6,681 nucleotides of DNA from an uncultured Bacilli bacterium (lineage in GTDB: Bacteria; Bacillota_I; Bacilli_A; RF39; UBA660), in assembly GCA_944371545.1 (NCBI GenBank), contig CALVXT010000071.1, positions 1-6,681 of the forward strand, given 5' to 3'. Shown here one piece after another: positions 1 to 6,125 of the stretch; within the stretch, counting starts at the first letter, position 1; every line of letters begins with the position of its first letter. The position numbers and the translations under genes were made by a program. Below the pieces are notes generated by a model. It was not told the origin of the DNA and did not search any database. It saw only the letters and a list, made by a program, of their open reading frames with translations.

Positions 1-71
1 TCTAATACTTCGTCGATACCTACGCGTATAAAGGACTTTCACCTCCTAGATATATGCCATGCACGGCACAC
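1..71 (-). mobile_element. Group II intron (group IIC-like), 5' end only
   Basis: On the minus strand the sequence beginning at 71 reads GTGTGCC, the consensus start of bacterial group II introns (GUGYGNC). GTGTGCC (71-65) can pair with GGCATAT (58-52) across the loop GTGCAT, giving the first helix of domain I. Next comes the hallmark GGTGAAAGTCC (43-33), with AGGA (47-44) able to pair with TCCT (35-32), and then CGAAGTA. From memory, the O. iheyensis group IIC intron shows the same order: GUGUGCCCGGCAUGGG, then GGGUGAGAGUCCC, then AGAAGUA. GC is about 45% (32/71), well above the surroundings. The junction falls directly after a terminator T-tract, the insertion habit known for group IIC. The rest of the ribozyme and any reverse transcriptase lie outside the window, so intactness is unknown. 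Confidence 0.85.
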
Positions 72-96
72 AAAAAATAAGAACACTTGGTTCTTA
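72..96 (-). terminator. Rho-independent terminator of the 96-aa gene; intron insertion site
   Basis: The minus strand shows a perfect 7-bp stem, TAAGAAC (96-90) and GTTCTTA (84-78), with loop CAAGT, followed by six T (77-72). The stop codon TAA (96-94) of the upstream gene forms the base of the stem. The intron begins at 71, the next base after the T-tract. The stem has only two G-C pairs, so termination may be modest, but the placement after a stop codon and before a T-run is classic. Confidence 0.8.
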
Positions 97-384
97 AATT
101 TTTTTGATTTCTCTAATTTCAGAAATTGGAATTGCTTTCCCGTCCATTGTTAAAAGTGACGTACCTGTTTTACCTACTAAAGTTTCTTCACTTACTCCAT
201 CTTTAGTAACAATTTCAACTTGACTCTTATAAACAAAATTTTTGCTATGAAAAATATTATCTATATCTTTTAAAATATCTCTGGTATCCTTACGATCACC
301 TAACAATTTACTATAAAACAAATCTTTGTTATTTTGAATTTTTTTCTCAATTGGACTAACAAATACTTTTGGTAATTCTTTCAT
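94..384 (-). CDS. Conserved-looking hypothetical protein, 96 aa
   Basis: I do not recognise this family. The product is small, soluble and Lys-rich, with no signal peptide or membrane segment. Residues 1-50 look mainly helical and charged. Residues 51-96 look like alternating beta strands: VYKSQVEIVT, a KDG turn, ETLVGKTG, SLLTMDGK, IPISEIREI. This would suit a small beta-barrel or SH3-like fold, but that is an inference from pattern alone. ATG at 384 is preceded by GAGAGGGG (402-395), about 10 nt upstream, a convincing ribosome binding site. Coding potential is further supported by the terminator starting at its stop codon. It is divergent from the SEDS gene, with 66 nt between the two start codons, so the two could share a regulatory region. 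It could have any housekeeping role, and no function is assigned. Confidence 0.8.
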   Translation of the reverse strand: MKELPKVFVSPIEKKIQNNKDLFYSKLLGDRKDTRDILKDIDNIFHSKNFVYKSQVEIVTKDGVSEETLVGKTGTSLLTMDGKAIPISEIREIKKI

Positions 385-438
385 AAAAATTTTTCCCCTC
401 TCTAATTTATTTTATGATTAAAATAAATTATCTTGTAC

Positions 439-444
439 CATAAT
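439..444 (+). promoter_or_regulatory. Possible -10 box for a leaderless SEDS transcript
   Basis: CATAAT (439-444) matches the -10 consensus at 5 of 6 positions and lies 6 nt before the ATG at 451. Transcription would then begin at or within a base or two of the start codon. No good -35 box lies at the expected spacing (416-421 reads gattaa). An alternative -10, TATGAT at 413-418, would give a leader of about 25 nt, also with a poor -35. The assignment is tentative. Confidence 0.25.
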
Positions 445-450
445 AAAAAT

Positions 451-1563
451 ATGGAAAAGAAATTTGATTGGAAAAACCTATTTTTTATTATTCCCTTTTT
501 AATTCTAATAAGTATGAGCTTGCTTTTAATGTATCATGCTGGATTCATTAGTAATCTTTATCAAAATAATTTTGAAAAGCAGCTTTTATGGTTTGGAATT
601 GGTTTTCTCATACTTATTTTTTTCAAATTTTTCCCTATAAAACTTCTTTTTAAATATAGTTTATTCTTATATATAATAAATGTTCTTTTATTAATTTTAG
701 TACTATTTATAGGGAAAAACATTAATGGCGCTAAAGCTTGGATCGATTTAAAATATTTTACTATTCAACCAAGCGAATTTATGAAAATCTCCTATTCCCT
801 TTATTTAGCTTATTTATGTTCTAAAAAAAAGTTTTTTCGTTGGCGAGATGAAATAAAGTTTATTCTTTATGTTTTACTCCTTTTTGCTATTCCAGCAATT
901 CTAGTTTTCTTAGAACCAGATACTGGCGCAATTATTTTTTATTTCTTTATTACTTTAGTTTTACTTTGGAATTCACGAATTCACAAAAGATGGTTTGTAA
1001 TTTTTGGGATTTTTGTCATTAGCTTAATTGGCGGTTTTTTCTATCTTTATTTTTGGCAAAAAGATTTACTAATATCTTTGATAGGAACAACTTTCTTTTA
1101 TAGAGTAGACAGATTATTTTCACTAGGTAATGGTATGCAAATAGAAAACGCTTTAATTGCACTTGGAAGTGCCCCTTTATGGCGTTTTTCTCTAACTGAA
1201 ACAGGTATTTATATTCCCGAAGCTCCAACAGATTTCATTTTCGCACTAACTAGTAACGTTTTTGGAATTACTGGAAATATCATAATTTTATTGTGTTTTT
1301 TAATGTTAGATTTCTATTTTATAAATTATGCAAAAAAAATAAAGAAAAAAGAATATCGATTATTTCTCTATTCTTTTCTAGTCATTTTTATTTTAAGTCA
1401 ACTTATAAACATAAGTATGAACATTGGAATTTTTCCAATTATTGGTATTCCGTTACCATTTTTAAGCTATGGTGGATCATCAACCATTGTTCTATTCATT
1501 TACTTAGCTATTATTTTTCAAACAAATGCTTTTAAAAGAAAAAAAAGAATAAATAGTATTTAA
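451..1563 (+). CDS. SEDS-family peptidoglycan glycosyltransferase (RodA/FtsW/SpoVE type)
   Basis: This is a multi-pass membrane protein of 370 aa from ATG 451. SEDS proteins polymerise lipid II into glycan strands, working with a class B penicillin-binding protein. No such partner is in this window. Family motifs seen, numbered from ATG: NGAKAWI (92-98, conserved Trp97), IQPSEFMK (105-112), EPDTGA (155-160), PEAPTDFIF (256-264, with Asp261 at the position of the essential catalytic Asp) and GIPLPFLSYGGSS (332-344). The family's TM helices are evident, and the length is typical of RodA. The loop before PEAPTDF reads GSAPLWRFSL instead of the usual GSGG-W/L-FGKGLG, so the protein is divergent and I do not choose between RodA and FtsW. 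A TTG at 433 would add MYHNKN. Neither start has a Shine-Dalgarno site. I prefer ATG 451 (MEKKFDWK). Confidence 0.9.
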   Translation: MEKKFDWKNLFFIIPFLILISMSLLLMYHAGFISNLYQNNFEKQLLWFGIGFLILIFFKFFPIKLLFKYSLFLYIINVLLLILVLFIGKNINGAKAWIDLKYFTIQPSEFMKISYSLYLAYLCSKKKFFRWRDEIKFILYVLLLFAIPAILVFLEPDTGAIIFYFFITLVLLWNSRIHKRWFVIFGIFVISLIGGFFYLYFWQKDLLISLIGTTFFYRVDRLFSLGNGMQIENALIALGSAPLWRFSLTETGIYIPEAPTDFIFALTSNVFGITGNIIILLCFLMLDFYFINYAKKIKKKEYRLFLYSFLVIFILSQLINISMNIGIFPIIGIPLPFLSYGGSSTIVLFIYLAIIFQTNAFKRKKRINSI

Positions 1564-1603
1564 ACAACTTTTTATTTAATCTTAATACTAAAATTCTTTT
1601 TTT
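1540..1603. terminator. Bidirectional terminator-like hairpin between convergent genes
   Basis: Two nested inverted repeats share one axis. The outer stem pairs AAAAAAAGAAT (1540-1550) with ATTCTTTTTTT (1593-1603), 11 perfect pairs. The inner stem pairs TAGTATT (1554-1560) with AATACTA (1584-1590), 7 perfect pairs. A 3/2-nt internal loop separates them, and the top loop is 23 nt. Each strand reads A-rich on entry and U-rich on exit, so it could serve both the SEDS gene and the exporter operon. The arms lie inside the final codons of both genes. It is AT-rich with a large loop, so efficiency is uncertain. Confidence 0.55.
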
Positions 1604-2217
1604 AAATAAATTCTCTTAGCAATTTCATAAGAAAGAATAAGAACAATCCAAAGACCTATTCCAAGTAGCCAAGGTAGATATTGTTTTAAAAAGACAACTA
1701 CACTTTCTGGAATAGATAATGAAACATTTTGAAGAACAAATCCTATAAAAAAACTTCCTAAAAAAATGCCTACAAATAATCCAATTCGACCCTTTTCTAC
1801 TCCAAATTTAATAAATAAAGGATATAAAATAGCTTGAATGAACAAAATCGATCCACCACATCCAAGTAATAAAAAAAGTGTTTTTTCAAAATCAAAATTT
1901 TGATTTACCATACCAACTAGAAATGCAATCAAAAAAGTTCCTAGTAAAGCAACTATCAAAAGTAAAATACTTCCAACATACTTAGATAATACAACATCTT
2001 TCTTTTCTAAAGATAAAGTAACTGCATAAGCATCCCATTTATTATACTCATCATAACTAAAAGTAGTCATAAACATCATCATACTAATAAATGCAGGGAC
2101 AAAATATAAAAAATCATTTCCTTGTAAAGCAATTAAACCAAAAGCAACCAAAAATAATAAAATATGCCTTGCATTTCCTTTAATAAGCAAAAAATCTTTT
2201 AAAATAAGTCCTTTCAT
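1588..2217 (-). CDS. ABC-2 type transporter permease, 209 aa
   Basis: This is the membrane subunit of a small ABC exporter, paired with the ATPase immediately upstream. About six hydrophobic segments are visible, near residues 18-32, 38-52, 81-103, 113-137, 143-163 and 178-198. Residues 55-80 (YDEYNKWDAYAVTL, then KKDVVLSKY) match the cytoplasmic signature of the ABC2_membrane_5 type of permease (YDE-n-WdryalsLPvsrk-ivlsKY). The start at 2217 is chosen because its ATG overlaps the ATPase stop as ATGA, and AAAGG lies about 9 nt upstream. An in-frame ATG at 2226 would add three residues but has the same AAAGG abutting it with no spacer. The substrate is unknown. Related GntR-ABC cassettes often deal with cell-wall-active antibiotics or peptides, which is context only. 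Confidence 0.88.
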   Translation of the reverse strand: MKGLILKDFLLIKGNARHILLFLVAFGLIALQGNDFLYFVPAFISMMMFMTTFSYDEYNKWDAYAVTLSLEKKDVVLSKYVGSILLLIVALLGTFLIAFLVGMVNQNFDFEKTLFLLLGCGGSILFIQAILYPLFIKFGVEKGRIGLFVGIFLGSFFIGFVLQNVSLSIPESVVVFLKQYLPWLLGIGLWIVLILSYEIAKRIYLKKEF

Positions 2218-3071
2218 AAAACGCATCCTTTCACAAGTAAAACCATTAATTCTTCCAAAGTAATTTTATCCAAAATCATTTTAGGATATTTCTTTTTAAG
2301 AACTTGAGAGTTCTTAACTAAAATTTCATACCCATATTTATTTTTCAAAAATCGAATAACATCTTCTTTTTTTATGGAAGAAAATTCCTCAATTCCACAT
2401 TTTAAAATTCCATAATTATCCATAATATCATCACGAGTTTCTTCCAAAACAATATGACCTTTATCCAAAAATAATATATAATCAGCAATATGTTCTAAAT
2501 CTGAAGTAATATGTGTAGAAAGCAAAATTGTATGTTCTTCATCTTGAATAAAATCTAAAAATAAATCAAGCACTTCTTTTCGTACAATTGGATCAAGCCC
2601 ACTAGTTGGTTCATCTAAAATTAAAAATTTTGGATGATGTGCTAAAGAGGTAGCAATTTCCAGTTTTTTGCGCATTCCCTTAGATAAAGTTTTAATAGCT
2701 TTATTTCTAGGTAAAGAAAACTTATCTAAATAAGAAAAGAACAATCCTGGATCCCAATTTTTATACAGATTTTTCATAATTTTATGAATATCATTCGCGG
2801 TCATTACTTCTGGAAAAAAAGAATTATCTAAAACAACGCCAATATCTTCTTTTATTTCACGAGCTTCTTCATTCATATCACGACCAAATATTTGAATACT
2901 TCCTTCACTCTGAATAATTCCTAATAAAGATTTTATAAAGGTCGTTTTACCTGCTCCATTCTCTCCAATTAAACCAATAATCACTCCACCTGGAAAATGT
3001 GTAGAAATTGGCCCTAAAACAAAATCAGAATAACTTTTTTGTAAATTCTTTACTTCAAGTATATTTTTCAT
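2214..3071 (-). CDS. ABC transporter ATP-binding protein (YtrB/BcrA-like exporter ATPase)
   Basis: This 285-aa ATPase powers the exporter formed with the downstream permease. Visible motifs: Walker A GENGAGKTT (36-44), ABC signature LSKGM (129-133), Walker B FLILDEP (149-155), D-loop SGLD (157-160) and switch His187 in LLSTH. The Q-loop region reads IGVVLDN (77-83), without the usual Gln. To my knowledge substitutions here are common in the YtrB/BcrA-like branch. Residues from about 215 to 285 form a C-terminal extension beyond the core domain, as is typical of such exporters. The start ATG at 3071 overlaps the GntR stop by one base (TAATG). GGGAG lies about 9 nt upstream within the GntR coding end. 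Translation of all three genes is thus probably coupled. Specific substrate unknown. Confidence 0.93.
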   Translation of the reverse strand: MKNILEVKNLQKSYSDFVLGPISTHFPGGVIIGLIGENGAGKTTFIKSLLGIIQSEGSIQIFGRDMNEEAREIKEDIGVVLDNSFFPEVMTANDIHKIMKNLYKNWDPGLFFSYLDKFSLPRNKAIKTLSKGMRKKLEIATSLAHHPKFLILDEPTSGLDPIVRKEVLDLFLDFIQDEEHTILLSTHITSDLEHIADYILFLDKGHIVLEETRDDIMDNYGILKCGIEEFSSIKKEDVIRFLKNKYGYEILVKNSQVLKKKYPKMILDKITLEELMVLLVKGCVL

Positions 3072-3448
3072 TATTTTTCTCTCCCATCTAAATATTCTAA
3101 AATTTCCTTTATTTGCTCTAAAGGCACATGAAGACTTTTTGCAATATTCAAAGCTTTTTCTAAATAGTCTTCCATTTCTTTTAATTTTTCTTCACGCATC
3201 AATTCTCTATTTCTTGGTGCAACAAAGCTTCCTTTTCCATGACGTGTAATAATATACCCTTCACTTTCCAATTCATCATAAGCTTTTTTAACCGTCATCA
3301 CACTGATATGAAGATCTAAAGCTAAACTCCGAATACTTGGTAATAACTCATCTTCTTGTAACTCATTATTCATAATCTGTTCAACAATCCATTTTTTAAT
3401 TTGTTCATAAATCGGAACAGAACTACTATTACTAAGTAAAATTTTCAT
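3071..3448 (-). CDS. GntR-family transcriptional regulator, YtrA subfamily, 125 aa
   Basis: This is probably the repressor of its own exporter operon. It has an N-terminal winged helix-turn-helix with typical GntR landmarks: PIYEQI (12-17), LPSIRSLA (36-43), VMTVKKAYDELESEGYI (50-66, recognition helix region) and the wing GKGSFV (71-76). A short tail of about 45 residues is predicted helical and charged. This small size without a large ligand domain is typical of YtrA regulators that sit before ABC transporter genes. ATG at 3448 has GGAGGG (3458-3453), 4 nt upstream. An upstream TTG at 3472 would add eight residues but encode the ribosome binding site itself and lie upstream of the predicted transcription start, so I reject it. 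The inducing signal is unknown. Confidence 0.93.
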   Translation of the reverse strand: MKILLSNSSSVPIYEQIKKWIVEQIMNNELQEDELLPSIRSLALDLHISVMTVKKAYDELESEGYIITRHGKGSFVAPRNRELMREEKLKEMEDYLEKALNIAKSLHVPLEQIKEILEYLDGREK

Positions 3449-3460
3449 GAATCCCTCCAA

Positions 3461-3494
3461 ACTGTTATACAAAGTATATAACAGTATATAACAC
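3461..3494. promoter_or_regulatory. Likely GntR operator: 9-bp inverted repeat plus tandem half-site
   Basis: ACTGTTATA (3461-3469) and TATAACAGT (3477-3485) form a perfect 9-bp inverted repeat with a 7-nt centre that contains part of the -10 box. In addition GTATATAACA occurs twice in tandem (3474-3483, 3484-3493), placing a third half-site one helical turn further into the -35/-10 spacer. Occupation would block RNA polymerase. Binding by the adjacent GntR protein is inferred from position. Confidence 0.7.
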
Positions 3495-3501
3495 TTGTCA
3501 A
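3473..3501 (-). promoter_or_regulatory. Sigma-A-type promoter of the GntR-ABC operon
   Basis: On the minus strand a perfect -35 TTGACA (3501-3496), a 17-nt spacer and -10 TATACT (3478-3473, 5 of 6) are seen. Transcription would begin near 3466, giving a leader of about 18 nt that holds the GGAGGG site and ATG 3448. No other promoter is apparent before the ATPase or permease, so all three genes probably share this transcript. Confidence 0.85.
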
Positions 3502-3607
3502 TAAAATATGTTTAATTACCAAATTATAACAAGTTAAAATGAGGAATTATCATAAATTTTCATTCTCTCTAAATACTCATTAAAACCTCTAAAATTCTTT
3601 ATAAAGC

Positions 3608-3641
3608 AAAAAAAATAGCAACAGATTTGTTGTTATTTTTT
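3608..3641 (-). terminator. Rho-independent terminator of the P-type ATPase gene
   Basis: Arms 3610-3623 and 3628-3641 are complementary over 14 positions around a 4-nt loop. The only non-Watson-Crick position (3618/3633) is an A-C mismatch in the minus-strand RNA. The 3' arm ends in a run of eight U (from 3615-3608). The structure lies about 28 nt after the ATPase stop codon and before the GntR promoter, insulating the two units. The remaining 3502-3607 shows nothing I can name. Confidence 0.75.
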
Positions 3642-3668
3642 ATAACTTTATACTAAAAAATAATAGAT

Positions 3669-5999
3669 TTAAATTTTTTTCATATCTTTCATAACATTAT
3701 CAATAATTAATTTTAATCCTACAACCACAATGTAAGCAACAAATAAAGTACAAATTAAAACAGCTAAACCATCAGAATTAAGTGGAGTCAGATGAAGAAG
3801 CTTTTGAAACAAATACGTTGCCATAAAATATCCTACGGCTGTAGTTGTACATAGAAAAGTACTTAAACGATTAAATGGTCGGCAAGATTCAATAACTGCA
3901 AATACACTTACCCCACCAATAGTTAAATACTGAATAGTAAGCATCATATCTTCATTTATATTAAGTCCAGCTCTCATAAAAGTCAAAACAACTAAACAAA
4001 GGATAATCGTCAAAGCATATGGTGAAGCATTTTTTAAAACAGTTTTCAAAAAACTTCCTTCAATTGGTTTATCATTTCGTTTAAAGGATAAGAAAAATGA
4101 TGTATATCCTTCAATAGCTAAATCTATCAAAGTAATTTGAATTGGAATAAATGGAAAAGGTGTATTCGTAATAATATTAAAGATAGATAATAAAACTGAA
4201 TAAATAGTTTTAATAAAGAAAATTCTAGCCACATTCGTAATGTTATTAACTACTCTTCTTCCTTCCATTAAAACATCTTTAAGAACACTAAAATCTGAAT
4301 TTAATAAAACAATCTGTGAAACTTGTCTTGCTACATCACTTGCTTCAGGTAAAGTAATACTGCAATCTGCTTGTTTTAAAGCAATCACGTCATTTACACC
4401 ATCTCCAGTCATGGCAACTGTTCTACCTTGGCTTTGCAAAGCTTCAACAATAAGTTTTTTTTGATGAGGCAAAACACGAGCAAAAATACTATAATCATTA
4501 ACAATCGATGCAATATCCTCATCATTCATAACGGTAGATAAATCAATATAAGAATTATAATCTTCCAAGCCAGCTTTCTTAGCAATACTAGAGACAGTCA
4601 AAGGATTATCACCGGAAATAATTTTAATATCCACTTGTTGCTTTTTAAAGAATCCTAACATTTCCTTAGCATTTTTTCTTAATGGATCATCTAACTCAAT
4701 AAAACCAATCATTTTTAAATCTTTTAATCCATCTTCTTCAATAGCTTCTTTAGAATGAGCAATTCCTAAAACTCTTTTTCCTTCTTTTTGCAAATCTAAA
4801 ACTCGCTTAGGTAATTTCATATCACTTCGTTCGATAAGTCTTTCAGGTGCCCCAATAACAATTGAACCAATCTCTTTAAAAGTTATACTACTCCATTTTC
4901 TCTCAGAAGAGAAAGCTACTCTATTCGTAACCTCATATTGTTCATTTCCTTTAAAATAATCCTTAATGGCATCAAAAGTTGCATTAGCCCCTTCCATACT
5001 ATTAACAAACGCGCACATCACATCATCAACAGGTTTAGATAAAACATTCTCATTAACAACCCAATAATCACTAACACGCATTCTTCCTTCAGTAATCGTT
5101 CCAGTTTTATCTAAACATAAAGTATCCACATGAGCAAGTGTTTCCACGCTATATAAATCCTGTACTAAAACTTTTTTCTTAGCAAGTTTAATAACTCCCG
5201 TAGCTAAAGAAATCGTAATTAAAAGCATAAGTCCCTTAGGAAGCATTCCTAAAAGAGCTGCAGCCGTTGTAACCACAGAATCAAATTCTCCAGCATTTCT
5301 CAAAAAATAAGCTTCAACAAAAAGCAAAACACCAATTGGAATAATAGCGAAACTTGTCGCACGAGTCACTTTTTTCATCGAATTTACAAGCTCTGATTCT
5401 GCTCTTTTATATTTTTTGGTTTCACTAGTAATATGAGAAGCAAAATTGTCATTACCAACTTTAACAACCTTAGCATAACCTTTTCCACTAACAACATAAC
5501 TACCAGATAATAAAGAGTCATCTTTCATTTTCAAAATAGAGTCCGATTCTCCAGTAAGCAAGGATTCATTTACTTCAATCTCACCATCAAGCATTACCGA
5601 ATCTGAGACAATTTGAGAACCAATTTCCAATAGCATCACATCGTCTAAAACAAGTTCATCCATTTTAATTTCTTGTTCTTCACCATCTCGAACAACTTTA
5701 ACTTTACTTTCTTTTAAAACACTCAATTTTTTAACCAGATTTCGAGCATGAATTTCCTGATAAATTCCAATGGCACAATTCAAAATAATAATCGCCATAT
5801 AAAATAAATTAGAATAAGCTCCAACATAAACTAAAGCAATGGCTATCAAAACATTAAAAAGATTAAATAAAGTAAAAACATTATCACGAACAATTTCCCA
5901 ATTGCTTCTAGTTTTATCATCATCTATTTTATTTACCTGTCCTTTTAAAATTCTATTCTGCACTTGTTTTTCCGTTAAACCAGTTATTTTTTCTTTCAT
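3669..5999 (-). CDS. P-type cation-transporting ATPase (CtpE-like, HAD-IC family)
   Basis: This is a full-length P-type pump of 776 aa, numbered here from ATG 5999. Motifs in order: actuator TGES (149-152), phosphorylation site DKTGT with Asp297, nucleotide-binding-region IGAPE (382-386), SGDNP (462-466) and hinge GDGVND (532-537). About ten membrane segments are arranged 2+2+6. The overall order and the N-terminal GLTEKQVQNRILKGQVN resemble the mycobacterial CtpE branch, reported to carry Ca2+. No heavy-metal domain or CPC motif is present. The M4 motif reads PKGL (254-257) where Ca2+ pumps have PEGL; M6 contains LIDLAIEGY. The ion is therefore uncertain. GGTGG (6012-6008), 8 nt upstream, supports ATG 5999. 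An in-frame GTG at 6011 lies only about 5 nt from the likely transcript start. Confidence 0.93.
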   Translation of the reverse strand: MKEKITGLTEKQVQNRILKGQVNKIDDDKTRSNWEIVRDNVFTLFNLFNVLIAIALVYVGAYSNLFYMAIIILNCAIGIYQEIHARNLVKKLSVLKESKVKVVRDGEEQEIKMDELVLDDVMLLEIGSQIVSDSVMLDGEIEVNESLLTGESDSILKMKDDSLLSGSYVVSGKGYAKVVKVGNDNFASHITSETKKYKRAESELVNSMKKVTRATSFAIIPIGVLLFVEAYFLRNAGEFDSVVTTAAALLGMLPKGLMLLITISLATGVIKLAKKKVLVQDLYSVETLAHVDTLCLDKTGTITEGRMRVSDYWVVNENVLSKPVDDVMCAFVNSMEGANATFDAIKDYFKGNEQYEVTNRVAFSSERKWSSITFKEIGSIVIGAPERLIERSDMKLPKRVLDLQKEGKRVLGIAHSKEAIEEDGLKDLKMIGFIELDDPLRKNAKEMLGFFKKQQVDIKIISGDNPLTVSSIAKKAGLEDYNSYIDLSTVMNDEDIASIVNDYSIFARVLPHQKKLIVEALQSQGRTVAMTGDGVNDVIALKQADCSITLPEASDVARQVSQIVLLNSDFSVLKDVLMEGRRVVNNITNVARIFFIKTIYSVLLSIFNIITNTPFPFIPIQITLIDLAIEGYTSFFLSFKRNDKPIEGSFLKTVLKNASPYALTIILCLVVLTFMRAGLNINEDMMLTIQYLTIGGVSVFAVIESCRPFNRLSTFLCTTTAVGYFMATYLFQKLLHLTPLNSDGLAVLICTLFVAYIVVVGLKLIIDNVMKDMKKI

Positions 6000-6022
6000 T
6001 AAATACACCACCGTTTAAATCT

Positions 6023-6031
6023 ATTATATCA
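6023..6031 (-). promoter_or_regulatory. Extended -10 promoter of the P-type ATPase gene
   Basis: The minus strand reads TGATATAAT (6031-6023), a perfect TATAAT preceded by the TGN extension. The -35 position at 17-nt spacing reads TTTCTA, a poor match, as is common when an extended -10 is present. The transcript would begin near 6016, about 17 nt before ATG 5999. Confidence 0.6.
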
Positions 6032-6072
6032 ATGCATAAAAAAAATAGAAAGAAAAAACAATAAATTAGGCA

Positions 6073-6078
6073 TATAAT
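6073..6078 (+). promoter_or_regulatory. Candidate -10 box of the holin-like gene
   Basis: TATAAT (6073-6078) is a perfect -10 hexamer located 47 nt before the ATG at 6126, predicting a leader of about 40 nt. No convincing -35 lies upstream (6050-6055 is purine-only). It is the best plus-strand candidate in the 126-nt divergent region, but AT-rich DNA yields chance matches. Confidence 0.4.
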
Positions 6079-6125
6079 CTACGTACTTTTTTTAAATTAA
6101 CATAATTTATACAAGGAGGGATCTT

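Noticed and set aside
433..450. TTG start adding six residues to the SEDS protein
   Set aside because: It has no ribosome binding site and a rare start codon, and ATG 451 gives a natural N-terminus; it cannot be fully excluded.
1019..1228. Open frame of 69 codons on the minus strand
   Set aside because: It lies wholly inside the SEDS gene on the opposite strand and its translation shows no family features.
1293..1535. Open frame of 80 codons on the plus strand in another frame
   Set aside because: It is contained in the SEDS gene, which has conserved motifs in its own frame through this stretch; the alternative product is low-complexity.
3449..3472. TTG start extending the GntR protein by eight residues
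   Set aside because: The extension would translate the GGAGGG site and start upstream of the predicted transcription start; ATG 3448 has ideal spacing.
3502..3607. Possible small RNA between the GntR promoter and the P-type ATPase terminator
   Set aside because: It is AT-rich with no promoter-terminator pair or stable hairpin that I can support.
4240..4464. Open frame of 74 codons on the plus strand
   Set aside because: It is antisense to the P-type ATPase over its GDGVND hinge region; no ribosome binding site or family pattern.
6000..6011. GTG starts extending the P-type ATPase by up to four residues
   Set aside because: They coincide with the likely Shine-Dalgarno site and lie too close to the predicted transcript start.
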